From Schistosoma haematobium (lineage: Eukaryota > Platyhelminthes > Trematoda > Strigeidida > Schistosomatidae), in assembly GCF_000699445.3 (NCBI RefSeq), contig NC_067197.1, forward strand, positions 35,137,809 through 35,201,808: a stretch of 64,000 bases of DNA. The letters run 5' to 3'. The position numbers and the translations under genes were made by a program. This document shows, piece by piece, positions 24,401-37,100 of the stretch. The notes under the pieces are model-generated. The model was not told the DNA's origin. It was given only the letters and a program-made list of their open reading frames with translations, and ran no database searches. How positions within the stretch are numbered: the first letter of the stretch is position 1; each line of letters begins with the position of its first letter.

Positions 24401-27400
24401 TCTCATGTCTATCTCCATTTCCCGGCGTAATGTGTTCTTTGGTCTTCCTCTTTTCCTTTGGCTTTGAGGATTCCATTTGAGGGCTTGTCATGTGGCGCAG
24501 TTGGGTGATTTCCTCAATGTGTGTCTTATCCACATCCAACGCTTCTTCCTGATTTCTTCCTCCGCTGGGATCTGGTTTGTTCTCTCTCATAGTAGGTTGT
24601 TTCCTGTAGTGTCTGGCTAACGGATCCGAAGTATTTTGCGTAGATAGCTGTTAATAAGCACCTGTATCTTCTGGGTGATGGTTGTAGTAGTTCTCTTAGT
24701 TTCTGCCCCATACAGTAGAACTGTTTTGACATTTGTCTTGAAAATTCTGACTTTGATGTTGGTTGATAATAATAGAATGAGTTAACTCATTCAAAAGTTA
24801 ACCACTGGACAATAATTGATATCAAACATTATTTCTAACTAATCTGTGTATCAAAGGATGAAGTAAGATAATATAAACTGTAGTAAAACAACTTTTTAAG
24901 ATACTGTAAATCTAAATTTCCAGCTCATTACCACTCATTAATAGGGAATATCTACCTTCTTTAAAATACTGATATTATAGTACTAAAAATCAAACCCATG
25001 CATAGTATCTACATATATAACATAATTAATTATTCTGGCATTTTATTTATACGATTAATTGTTATCTCAGGCAAACGTATAATTCCAGACACGTCACTGA
25101 TAAAATAAAGGTTATTTAGTCATCTGAAATACTCACTTATCTAATAAAAATTCAATAGATTTTCATGGATTTAGTAAATATAGAAGAATATTCATTCAAT
25201 TGGCTCTTATAAAATCTGAATCAATTATTTATCACACACTTTAGAAGACGAACTTGAAAACTCTGTAATCGATATTGTTTATGGGTACTAACATTAAGAT
25301 TTTGATTGAAATCATAAACCGATTGATGTTAGACAACCATTGAAAACCTCGAAGCACTGGACGGCCGTTTCGTTCTATTGTGGGACTCCTCAGCAGTGTG
25401 CATCCATGATCCCGCTCGTGGGACTCGAATACAGGACCTATCAGTCTTGTCCGCGAGCTTTAAACCTTTAGATCACTGAGCCGGTATCCAACGGTGTTAA
25501 TGTCTAACCTCAACCAATTCACGAAATTGTGCGACCATCTTCCATTGTACTGAGGTAGATACTTGTCTCTACTTGACATAGATTAGTTCCACTGGTCACA
25601 GCATCTCACCAGAACTCCGAGAATTCCCTCACGAAGCTAGTCACTAGTAAGCACATGTTAATTATCAGTATGGGATTTGGGAGATTATTAAGTTTTTGAT
25701 AGAGATCATGAATCGACTGATGTTAGACCACCATTGAAAACCTGGAAGCATATTGGTTGTAATCAAAACTAAAGTTAAATCTTTTATTTTGCAGGAACTG
25801 GTAAATAATTTAAATAAAATATAACGGAGAGTATTTTATAACACAAGTAATTAGAGAGATACTTGATGTAACCAGTTTTACCAGTCGCTCATTTTGCAAA
25901 CAGTGATTACCACAGTTTATCTTCTTATTTTCATATAAAATTTGGAAAGTTTCTGAGAAGACAGATTGGTAAGTTTTACCAGAAAAGTTATTTTTCAACA
26001 TCAACTCCACCCTAGCGTTTGTAGACCAGTCGGTTTCTACAATTAACATAATTTGTTCAATAGTTCATAAGCGGATTTAGAAGATATTTTTTTAATGTTT
26101 TCTTCAGAGAAGCAGTTATGAGTAGAAATTTAAGTCACGTTGCTAGTTTTTTGTGAATAAAGATTCGTACAAGAAAGTACACTGTTATAGCTTACAGTTC
26201 AGTTCTTTTTATTTATTTATGATTTTCTAACACCCCTGCAGCGAGAAGGCAATGAGTAGGACTTTCGTAACAGTGGCTGGATACGCGCAGCTATGTGAAA
26301 GCATTTCGAGAAGGAGAGCTGATTCTCTACACCTTTGGCCGTACCAAAGCATTTGGAGACCCACTCATTAGTTGATATTTAACCATGAATACAAACATAT
26401 TTCGTTTACTAATAGTAACATAATTTATATTTCGTGAGAAACTAAAATATTTGCAAAGTTCATTAGTACTTATTTCTCGTAGACTGCAGTTTTAACTGTA
26501 TTTATATTGTTTGAAAAAAGAACTGATAAAAAGTCTTTTTATTAAGGTCATTGTACTATGATTTAGTGGATAAAAACTTATAAAGTGACCACAGTACAAA
26601 TTACCAGTGATTAGCCATCTTAAGACTATCTAACTATTTACTATGTAAGTATTGTAATGATATTACCTAATCTAATTTATTCCAACAAACTAGTTATTGT
26701 GTATTTATGTCACTAGTCATTCATACGTTTTCGAAAATCTGTCAACTTGTCATTGTGATAATTACTGTAAAATGCCAGTAGAGAGATTCTGTTTTGTAAT
26801 CTGTGTCTCTTTATCTATTCTTTTGCTTCAAATCACGCAATCACCTTAAAATTAATGCGTGAAAAGCTCAGTGTAAATAATTTATAAGTATTTCACTTAG
26901 CTTCCCATTTTGATGCAACGAACATTGTAGAATCGTGATAAATCAAAAGCTCATACAGTTCAAGATAGATATTGCTTCGGTAATGTTAAGAAGATGGAAT
27001 TTAACTGCCTTTCACAAATTTCTACTTACCTTGTAAGTGACTTTGAAAGCAGAGTCTGTTATGATTGAGTGACCTGTGTTCGCGTGGTGTTCGATTACTG
27101 AACTTCTTATTGAGCCAAGCGGTGTTGCATCGATCGGGAAACGAATCCGGATTGTCCGAGTGGCAAACGAGCATTCTACCATTGCCAAAGCAATAGCCAT
27201 GTATCTGAGGAAACCATAATTGTGTGTCTAAAAGATATTAGATAATCACTGTTGTAGTTTACAATGTTGAAATACACATTAAAGTGAAATTTATTGCAAT
27301 ATTTCATTCTATGTTAGAGATTCCTTACTTTAACAAAACATACATAACATCGGATAAATTAAAAATGATGATAACTACCGAAAATAATAATTGTGAAGTC

Positions 27401-30400
27401 TTATTGGATGCATTAAGCCATTGCAACTTATTGCCATAATAAATTAATCAGTGTGTACTTTTTCTTCATGTTTTAGGCGCATATTATTGTTTCAATATGG
27501 GTGTTATTACAGTTTCAATGTTTTTATGCTGTATAACAGTTAATATACATTTTCGAACAGCTGAAACTGAACAACCGTCTAAATGGTTAAGAAAAGTAAG
27601 ATCATTTTTAACTAAACTAAATGTATAGCTGTTTTAATTCTTTATTGTTAAAAATTCAATACATTTTGATTATTACAAAGCAGTAAATAAATGTTCATTC
27701 TACAAGATAATGGTTTAATTAATATAGATTAGATTAAATTTGGTTACCTATGAAATCCAGGATGCACGTTTTATCCTATTTCAGACTAATCAATTGAATG
27801 TAGATGGATCCCAGAGTCGAAGTTCATCCTAGAACTTGAACCCAGTACCATTTCTTCCATCCAAACTATTACAAATTGAATTGAAGGTTGAATTAACGTT
27901 TTACTTCCAAAAATCACTACCATAATTGATTATTAATTATAACTTTGAAGTGTCCCCATACAATAAGAAAACAATTTCATCCATAGATGTTATCCATAGT
28001 TATATTTTTCTCAATAATTAACGTTTTGATTTTACTACTTATCAAATCTAGAAAGAGTCTAAACGTCATATATTTATTTTAGTCACCTATTTAATGAATT
28101 TCCTGAACAAACTTCATTAGAGAAAAGATAGGCGTATTTCGTCTTTCAAATAATTAAAGCAATTAGATAGTAAATTAGCATGGAGTATATAACTTTGTAG
28201 ATATTCAGTAATTTTTAAACATTCTATTGTTATTAAGACAAACCTCGAATCAGACTACACAGTAAAACACTGGAGTTATTTGGTTTAAATCGTCAGGTCT
28301 TCTAATGCAAAAGTAGTGTTCTATTTAAGTCTATAAAATGTCTAATAATTTGGATTGAGCATAGTCAATTCAATATTCCCGCTCATAGGATGTAAATTTT
28401 GGTTTGGAATACTTTATAGTTTTTATTCTAAACTGATCTCATGATCAATCCACAAAACAACATATCTTTTAAATAGAGCAAGAACAAAGATTGGTGCAGA
28501 GTAATATGAATGTATTTTATTTTGCTGCTTACAACCTAAAATATTTGAAAATCAGAGTTATTAGTGACGTAATAAATAAAAATAATAATAATAAATGGGG
28601 AGGTAATGTTACCAGGTAAAAGAAAGATTTATCGTATTATTAAACCCACTTTTTTATATTTATTACGTTATTCATTATTCCAACTCTTTCTGAAGTTTGA
28701 AATTACATTCTTCATAACCGACTAATTCCAATTCATATCTTAATTACACAATCATCTAATTTTTTTTTTTAATTCCATGAATTCTCATCGCTAATTCAAC
28801 GTTCTGGAACTTTCCCTCTCAAACTTTATTTATGTGAAACAAAATTTTTATGACCTTATTAACTCTATCGGAATCTTCTCTACATCATGATACATATATT
28901 CATCCTTAATCACCCCCTTATGTCATTATCTGTAATAACTCTGATTTTCAAATAATTTAGGTTGTAAGCAGCTGATGAGAACCTAGCAAAATAAAATAAA
29001 TTCATATTATTCTGCACCAATCTTTGTTCTTGCTCTATTTAAGATAATAAAGGGAACTATGTGTATGAAATTTCTCAAAACATATCTTTTATATACTTTA
29101 ACAACTAGAAGTTCTTTTTCTTAACTACCATGTTATTTATTAAAACGTTACAATCGTATTCATGGTTATTTCACGTAATAATCTACAATAGGGAATGGAA
29201 AATTTTTGAGTTATTTACAATGCTTTCATCAGTTGGTCAAAAAACTTAAATACTGAGCGAGGTTACATAATAGTCAAAAGGTAGATAAAATGGAAACAAC
29301 ACATACAAAAAGGTGTAAAAGATAACTCTTCACTTAAAGATGATAAACAATAGATGTACACATCTAAATCAATTTAAAATTTATAATCCGAAGAAGGATG
29401 AAGAGAATTTTAAAATAAGTGTTCGAATATATTGATTATCGACACAGCCTAAAATGGTAAACCCCGAAAGCTTTAGTTATGTGCAACTCCCTTGTCAGTC
29501 ATCTATCTCTACTAGTATCTTCATTCAGAATCATTCAAAAACCCTTAAGAACTGGTTCTAGAAGAAGATTGGAAAGATACATGTGCATAATAAACGGCTT
29601 TGGATCATTATCAATTTCATTTATAAAGAATTTCAAGTTTTTAACTTCAAGTGATTCATGAGTATAGAAGAGGTTCCAGTTTTGTGACCACGCTTTCTGT
29701 ATCATAATTATGACAGTTGGTGACACTGAATTAATAGTTATATAACGATTACATTTATTTTCGTTTAAATTTCCATGTTAAGCAGAATAAAATATTACTG
29801 AAAAGAATGAAGTATACACTTATAATTTTAACCACGAGTTGATATCAACTGAACAAGTACTGAAAATGAAGAACCACTAGTCTACTTGTTCGAATCTTGC
29901 TAGTAATCTAAATAGATGAATACATAGGTAGTAGGACTCACCTAATCACTCTACATGTTGCAGCTATCTCATTGGTATTTGTCGGAATTTTCAACTTCAG
30001 ATGGTTTGTGATATGGTACAATACAAATTCACTACCCTAGGTAGTTGACTGAGTCCTTTCTAACTGGAGCGATTTTACTAGTTACAGTATTTCTTAGGAT
30101 GATCGATAAACCAACCTTGAAGCTAGTTGGTGTTCACTGATATTTTGAGTGTGAGTCATCAAGTTCTTATTCAGTGGTTAATTGATTACAACCTTTCCAT
30201 ATAACCTAACCATCTTGGGGTCACTCTAGTATGGAGTGAATAATGAAGAGGAGCTTAGAATGAAGACAAAACACATCAAAATCTACATGTTTTGCAGTGC
30301 TTCTTCAGTTAATGTAAGCTATTGAATAAAGGTGGACTTAAACTACATTAATTCTTCACGAAACCATCAGTATAAACATATTAAATCACACTGATACCAG

Positions 30401-33400
30401 AAATAATTTAATCAAAAGAAACTGTTGGAAAAATGTACTAAGTATGAGTAAATATTTGTCAACAGAATCTAGAACGAATCATATAAACAACATTTAAGTA
30501 TGTTAAAATACGCTAAAGAAATACGAATTAGACGTGATTGTAAATAAATTACAAAACCAAACATGATTAATCCGTGACAACTTAGATAATAAAGAAAGGG
30601 TTATGATATTACTTACAGTTATACTACATGGGCGATAAACTATTTCGTGTAACACGTAAACTCGTCAGTTAGACTCAAACGCAGTACCGTTCTCTTCAAA
30701 CGCCATAGCGTTATCCACTTAACTGGTACATCTGGATAACGAGTCCCAAATAGGACGAAACGTACATCCTGAATTCCACTGCTAACCATCATCCATCTTT
30801 GCTGAAAATGCTCGTGACTTGATGACAATATCGGAGTAATCCACATGCGATACATATATACTAACAGAGATTGATCAATGGTAGTCCTAAACATCTATGT
30901 GAAGATTCATATAACTGGTGTATATGAACTGAAAAGCAAACTATTTAGTTGTAAAATTAATGGGAATTACTGAACAATTATGATCATAGAGATGTACGGC
31001 GAGCTGAAATTCAGAAATGAGTTCTTTGATGTTGGATCTAGACTAAGGCCTGTTACCAAACGGTGAACAGAAATACCTTGAGTGAAATTTTTATTCCCTT
31101 GTGCTTGATAGAAGGATGATAATCTCCTTTTTGTTTGTATTTCAAAACATATGAAGCGATAATGTCTTCGCGAGTTATTTAAGCCAAACACCTCAATCTC
31201 CAAATACTAGATCTCACTATACCGCAAGCTCAAGAATTTAAATAGTATAGATTAGTCAAAGGTTTTCTGAAAATATTTTTTGGATCGATTCATTCTGCAT
31301 CCCCACTAATAAAACATTGATGAACCGCTTCGAATTACTCACCTCTTCATCACAAATAACTAAAAACTCCTACTAGTAAAGACTTTATTTTTTCTAAACA
31401 TAATGAGTATTCATAACCAACATGTAATCAACATAAAGACACGAGCTGTCAAATCTGAACAATCGATGGCTTAAGGTTTTCAAATAAACATCGATAATTG
31501 ACATTTTAAATCTTCCGGAATTTAATAAGATTAGCTTCTGTAAACTGAATAATTCAATGATACCTTTTTCATTACTGTGCTAAGTCACATCGTTAGATAT
31601 ATGCATCAAAAATCTTCGTTACGCCACTCAAGTACTGGGCGTCATTTTCATGAAGCTTGTTACATATATTTCATAAAACTAATATTTGGCTTAACTTTGT
31701 ATTGTTCATTTGATTCTTCCCATTGATGTTTAAGACTGCAATTGATCAGTCTCTTATTGACATATGTGCATCCTGTGCGGATCGCCTTTAGTCACAAATA
31801 TTATGAGCAAAGATGGATGGTGGCTAAAAATGGAATTCAGGATACGCGTTTCACACTCTTTGGGACTCTTCAGCTAGATGTATCTACATATCAGAGTCGA
31901 TGTTCACTCCTGGACACTTTGAGATACAGGTTGATTCAGCTGACGAGTCTCAAATAGGACGAAACGCGGGTCCCGGTTTCCAATTCTAGCTACCATCTAT
32001 CTTTGCTGATAATATTTGGCTTTTTTGATTGTATACTTTTTAATGAAGCATTCAGAACTACCAAACTTCTTACATGCTTTTCTCAATAAAAATATTATCA
32101 TCGACAGTTTATTGTTTATAGAATTGCCAAGAGAGGATTAAACATAATCAATTTTATAAATAAATTAATATATTTGTAATATCCCAATGAGTAGGAAAAT
32201 TCGATTTTCTGACGTTTCGTGACTTAGTGTAAGCCACTTCTTCAGAGAACATATAACCAAATAATCAATTTTAACGTATAATCAATGTATTAAAATGTCA
32301 TTTATATAGGTTATTGAATAACAACTAAATTAATACTCAATTCATCTTTTAAAACAAAATATATACTACTTATATAGTTTTTATAATTCTATTGTGAAAT
32401 TATAATAGTTTTGAATAGACTATTTTTTCAAGAGAATACTAAATAATAATAAGATATTCTTTATAAACAATTAACAATAATTTGTTATAACAAACATCAA
32501 TGTATGTAAACAAATAGTTAGTTGTGATAGTAGTCATGAATATATCTAACAAAATTATATTCTTTGGCATAAAGATTCATTTGAAATTGTATATATTTAT
32601 ACTACTAATAATAATAATAATCTAAGCAGGAAGTGGGTGTAACTATTGTTGTTTCATCCTTAAATTATTCACAAACATACGTAGATAATAATAACTATGT
32701 AGTGAAAGACAATGGGGGAAATATATATACAACCTTATCAAGGAAACAATGATTTCAAAAAACAAAAAGAGCTATACTTTGTTATTTTTTACATTGTCTC
32801 CATTGAATGACTTTTATTTGGGGGGATATTACATGGACTATTATTTATGACAGTCATATATTATTACTATTTGAAGTAGTGTTTAGGCAAGATAAGTAAC
32901 TTGAGAAGAAACTCTATTCTGGATGAATTGACCTCCCTATTATTATAATAACCATGTATATTCACATTCAAATCAGTTTTTGTCTTTTCTAAAAAAACAA
33001 TCATAAAAAATTGAGGTATTATGACAGGAAACTTAGTTCACTGACAGATATTTTCAGAACGTTGAAAATCGTTTACAGAATCATTTCACAGTTAATACAC
33101 ATTTATATTTTAATGTATAAATGAAGTAAATTTGTTAGCTTGATAATAACAACAGACTTTAAGATTATCCAAAAGCCCCACGGACTACATTTTAATTGTT
33201 CTTTGAATAAGGAAGAAAAAGCGACTTTTTTTATTGTTGAAAACATCTTTGTTTTAAGAAATTTCCATAAGTTGTTAACCAAACATCAAAACCTATAAAA
33301 TTCAAACTTTTGTCTATTATAAAGTTATGGGCAAACTTCATTCAAAAGATACAAGTAGACATTTAGGATTGGTTGGAGTTAGACATTAACACCGTTTGAT

Positions 33401-34079
33401 GCCGGCTCATTGGTCTAGTGGTTAAGCGCTCGCGCGCGAGACTATTAGGTCCGGGGTTCGAATCCCGCTGGGTGCGGGATCGTGGATGCGCACTGCTGAG
33501 TAGTCCCATACTAGGACGAAACGGCCGTCCAGTGTTTCCAGGTTTTCCATGGTGGTCTAGCTTCAATTGCCTAGTATTTATCACAATTGTCAGTTTTCAA
33601 TCTATATGGTGGTTAAAATGGAATTTGATGAATTCTAACTAAATCTTCTATCTATGGAAAAATATAAATCAACTTGGTAATATAATATGCATTTGTTATA
33701 TACAGTTTAAAATTAACTTCTCTTTTCACGAACAAACTATAATTTCTGAATTATATAATTCCTTCATAGCCAGAATAGTTTTAACTTAATATACCTTTGT
33801 TTCGTTATGATGAACTGTAGTTAACTGAAAATATCAATCTCATTCCATAATTATGTAGGACTGTTATAATTAATTTTTCAAAAATCTCAAACCTTGTTCA
33901 GTTAATAGTTGGTAATCCCTTTAAAAGTTATAAGTATTTAGTGAACCGAGATCTGAAACCAGTTTGATCGTTTCTGATTGCTATTGAGATATACATATTG
34001 TCATTCCTCGTATATAATTGTCGACTTAAATAGCGTTGGTGAATAACGGAATTAAATAAGCCAAGTACGAGAATGGATT

Positions 34080-34150
<71 letters not shown>

Positions 34151-37100
34151 AATCATTGGTCCGAACAGACAATCAGAAGGACAAAGCGAATAGGAAAGAG
34201 CGAAACGAAATGACGCGCAGTGAAGATGGCGTGTGCGCCAACTCCATTTATTCAAGCGCTAATCGATATTTATAGTCACACAAAAATAAGCTACAAACAT
34301 GAGATGAATGGGATAAGAAGGGCACACACATAAGCTTACAAAAAAATAGTCAAGGTTGATAAGTAAATAATTAACAAGGTCAAAATGTGACTCAAGTAGA
34401 ATGAATAGACTGGCCTGTCTGAAAGCTAGAATAAGGTATATGGGCTTAACATAGCAACCGACACTACGATTATTTTGAGATTATGTATAAATAAATGCAA
34501 CAATGTAAAAGATGAAAGTGCTTTGGAAGGCTATTTGTTAGTTTTATCAATTTTTTATGCCATACAAACATCATTTTCCATATGGTTCTGTTAGAAAGTT
34601 ACTTCATGAACTCTCCAACTTTTACCCTAATTCTACATAAACTGAATTGAATGATCATGGGAGACATTTATGATTTTTTCATACTGGTAAATTAAGCTAA
34701 TTTTATACATGTTTCTCATAAAACATCTGTAAAAAATTCACATCTTATTCATGGAATCAGTACTTATTCGGAATATTCAAAGTACATCGAAGTACACGGG
34801 TTTATTTCATTCCGAAATGTTTGTTGCTCATAATTTAATAAATAATCATTTATGTCACAATGTTATAAAGCTGTATTCCATTATGAATGTTACTTGAATC
34901 ACCATAAACAAACAAATGGCTTATAGTAATTTCACAGATTGAAATCATGAGCCAATTGAAGCTAGACCACCATGGAAAACCTGGAACCACTGGACGGCCG
35001 TTTTGTCCTAGTATGGGACTCCTCGGCAGTGCGCACTGCCGAGGAGTCCCATACTAGGACAAAACGGCCGTCCAGTGGTTCCAGGTTTTCCATGGTGGTC
35101 TAGCTTCAATTGGCTCATGATTTCAACTTGTGAAATTTCTAAAATCTCCACAAAACCCATTCTGATAAAATGGCTTATAGCTTGAAAATTATTTTTATCA
35201 TGAATCGATAATGGCTAGAAATAAGCTTAGATGAAGGATTATCAAACAATCTATCTACTTTTTTTCTTAGATTATTTACACTACTTAAAATGAAGTCAAA
35301 TTTGGTATTGTGAAACTTTTAACGTCTCAAACAAATTAGAAGTTAAAAACTAGTGAAATATTTTATTTTAATCATTGAATTCATGAGTCGATTTGAGCTC
35401 TAAGATCCTGAATAATAAATGTGCACTACTGAGGAGTCCTATACTAGAACGAAATGGCATCCAGTGCTTTTCAATGATGGTCTAGCTTAAATAGAATCAT
35501 GAATTCAACTATTAAAATTACTACAATCTCCATAACCCCCCATTTTTACAATATTTCATTTTACACACAATTTTATAGTAGTCAGAAATAACACAAAATA
35601 TTATTGTTATTAATAACAACTTTGAAGAGAAAATCTATCAGTTTTACGGTACTATTAGTGGAATTATGTAGGAATATAAGATACTAAAAGAGTGAGGATA
35701 CCAAAATTTTCAGGACGAAAAAGATTAAATTTGTGTTGAAACTTTCTAACCACTGAAAATTGTTTAGTTTATGTCCAAGATTGATGCGATCATTGCAATT
35801 CAAGTTTTGGTGAGGCTATAATATATAGACAACCTTTGAGCAACACTAAAGTAATCTTGAGAATGTTGACTCACTTACTAGGTTTATAAACCTGTAGTAA
35901 GAATGAAGATTATGATTTATAGTTAGTGGTTAGGGTTAGGAATTAGATTCTAGAGTTTTCATCACGAACTGACATCAGCTAAAGTGCCGAAAGGCTATTT
36001 AGCCAAATGGATGAATGAATTACGCGTCAAAATCCAAGACCTGTTGTCTTAAATCTGACTAGTTCGTCCATAAATTTTAGTCTCGCCGATAAGTTTAATT
36101 ACATAGTATGATCGAACGTAATAACAATAGCAAAAAATTTACAGTATGGTAAAATACAGAAGTAAATCATTAAAACAAGTTGAAAAAAAAGAGGACATCA
36201 TGAACTGAAAAAAAGTAGATCAAGAAATTATTTAAAGAGTAGATTGTGTTTAGGAGATTCCAAACCTCTCTGATTCAAACATTAAGATTAGTTTTTATTT
36301 TAAGTATGACTTAGAGCTCAAGTTTGAGTCATTTGGTAGCGAACAGACCAGTAGTATTATTTTTGTGGGTTTTCTAAATTAGATTTCAGAATCATATTGT
36401 GTAACATACACCAGATAATTCAGTTTTCTTGTCAAATATTTGTTTTAAAAAACTTATCATCTTTACGCTGGATTCTCGAACCAAGTGACTGATTATCTCC
36501 ATGTCCAGTAGCTTTATCGGTCTTAATGGTTGAGTGATTGCTAATAGATGACATTCTGTTATGATTTAACTAATTGGTGAATAGACTTATCTGAAAATGT
36601 GACACTTATTTTTATCAAGTGGATAATCTCGTTTATCTCACTTTTATATGTTACTTTCATTCTTATCACCGTTTGACCATTACATGACTTAAAATTTGAA
36701 CCAACTGTAATTCATCTGTTAATAACGTAATAATTACCTATTTTATTTACGACTGTAATGTGTAAATACGATTTTGTAGCTCCATCCAGTAGATAACATC
36801 ATGGAAAATAAAATTTCCTTCTCTGAATTATATTTATTTTGCTTAAATGTGAAACATGGGGTTCAACCTTATCGGTCAGATACCATGGTTTTCGTTCAAC
36901 ATAACTCAATGCTCATACTTATGTCCTATTACCGTTTATAGTTTTCTGTTTTAAATTGATATGCATTTTGTTTTGTTTCTTCTAACAGTTCACTTCATTG
37001 ATGGGACGAATACTTTTTATTAACATTGATGCACTTGAATTAGTTGAAACAAAAGACAATTTAGAAATGAATTTATGTTTACATCGATCAGCACAAAAAT

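Noticed and set aside
33411..33470. A possible tRNA gene (good A and B boxes)
   Set aside because: It is the head of a dispersed SINE with the SINE 3' part attached, and many diverged copies exist in the window.
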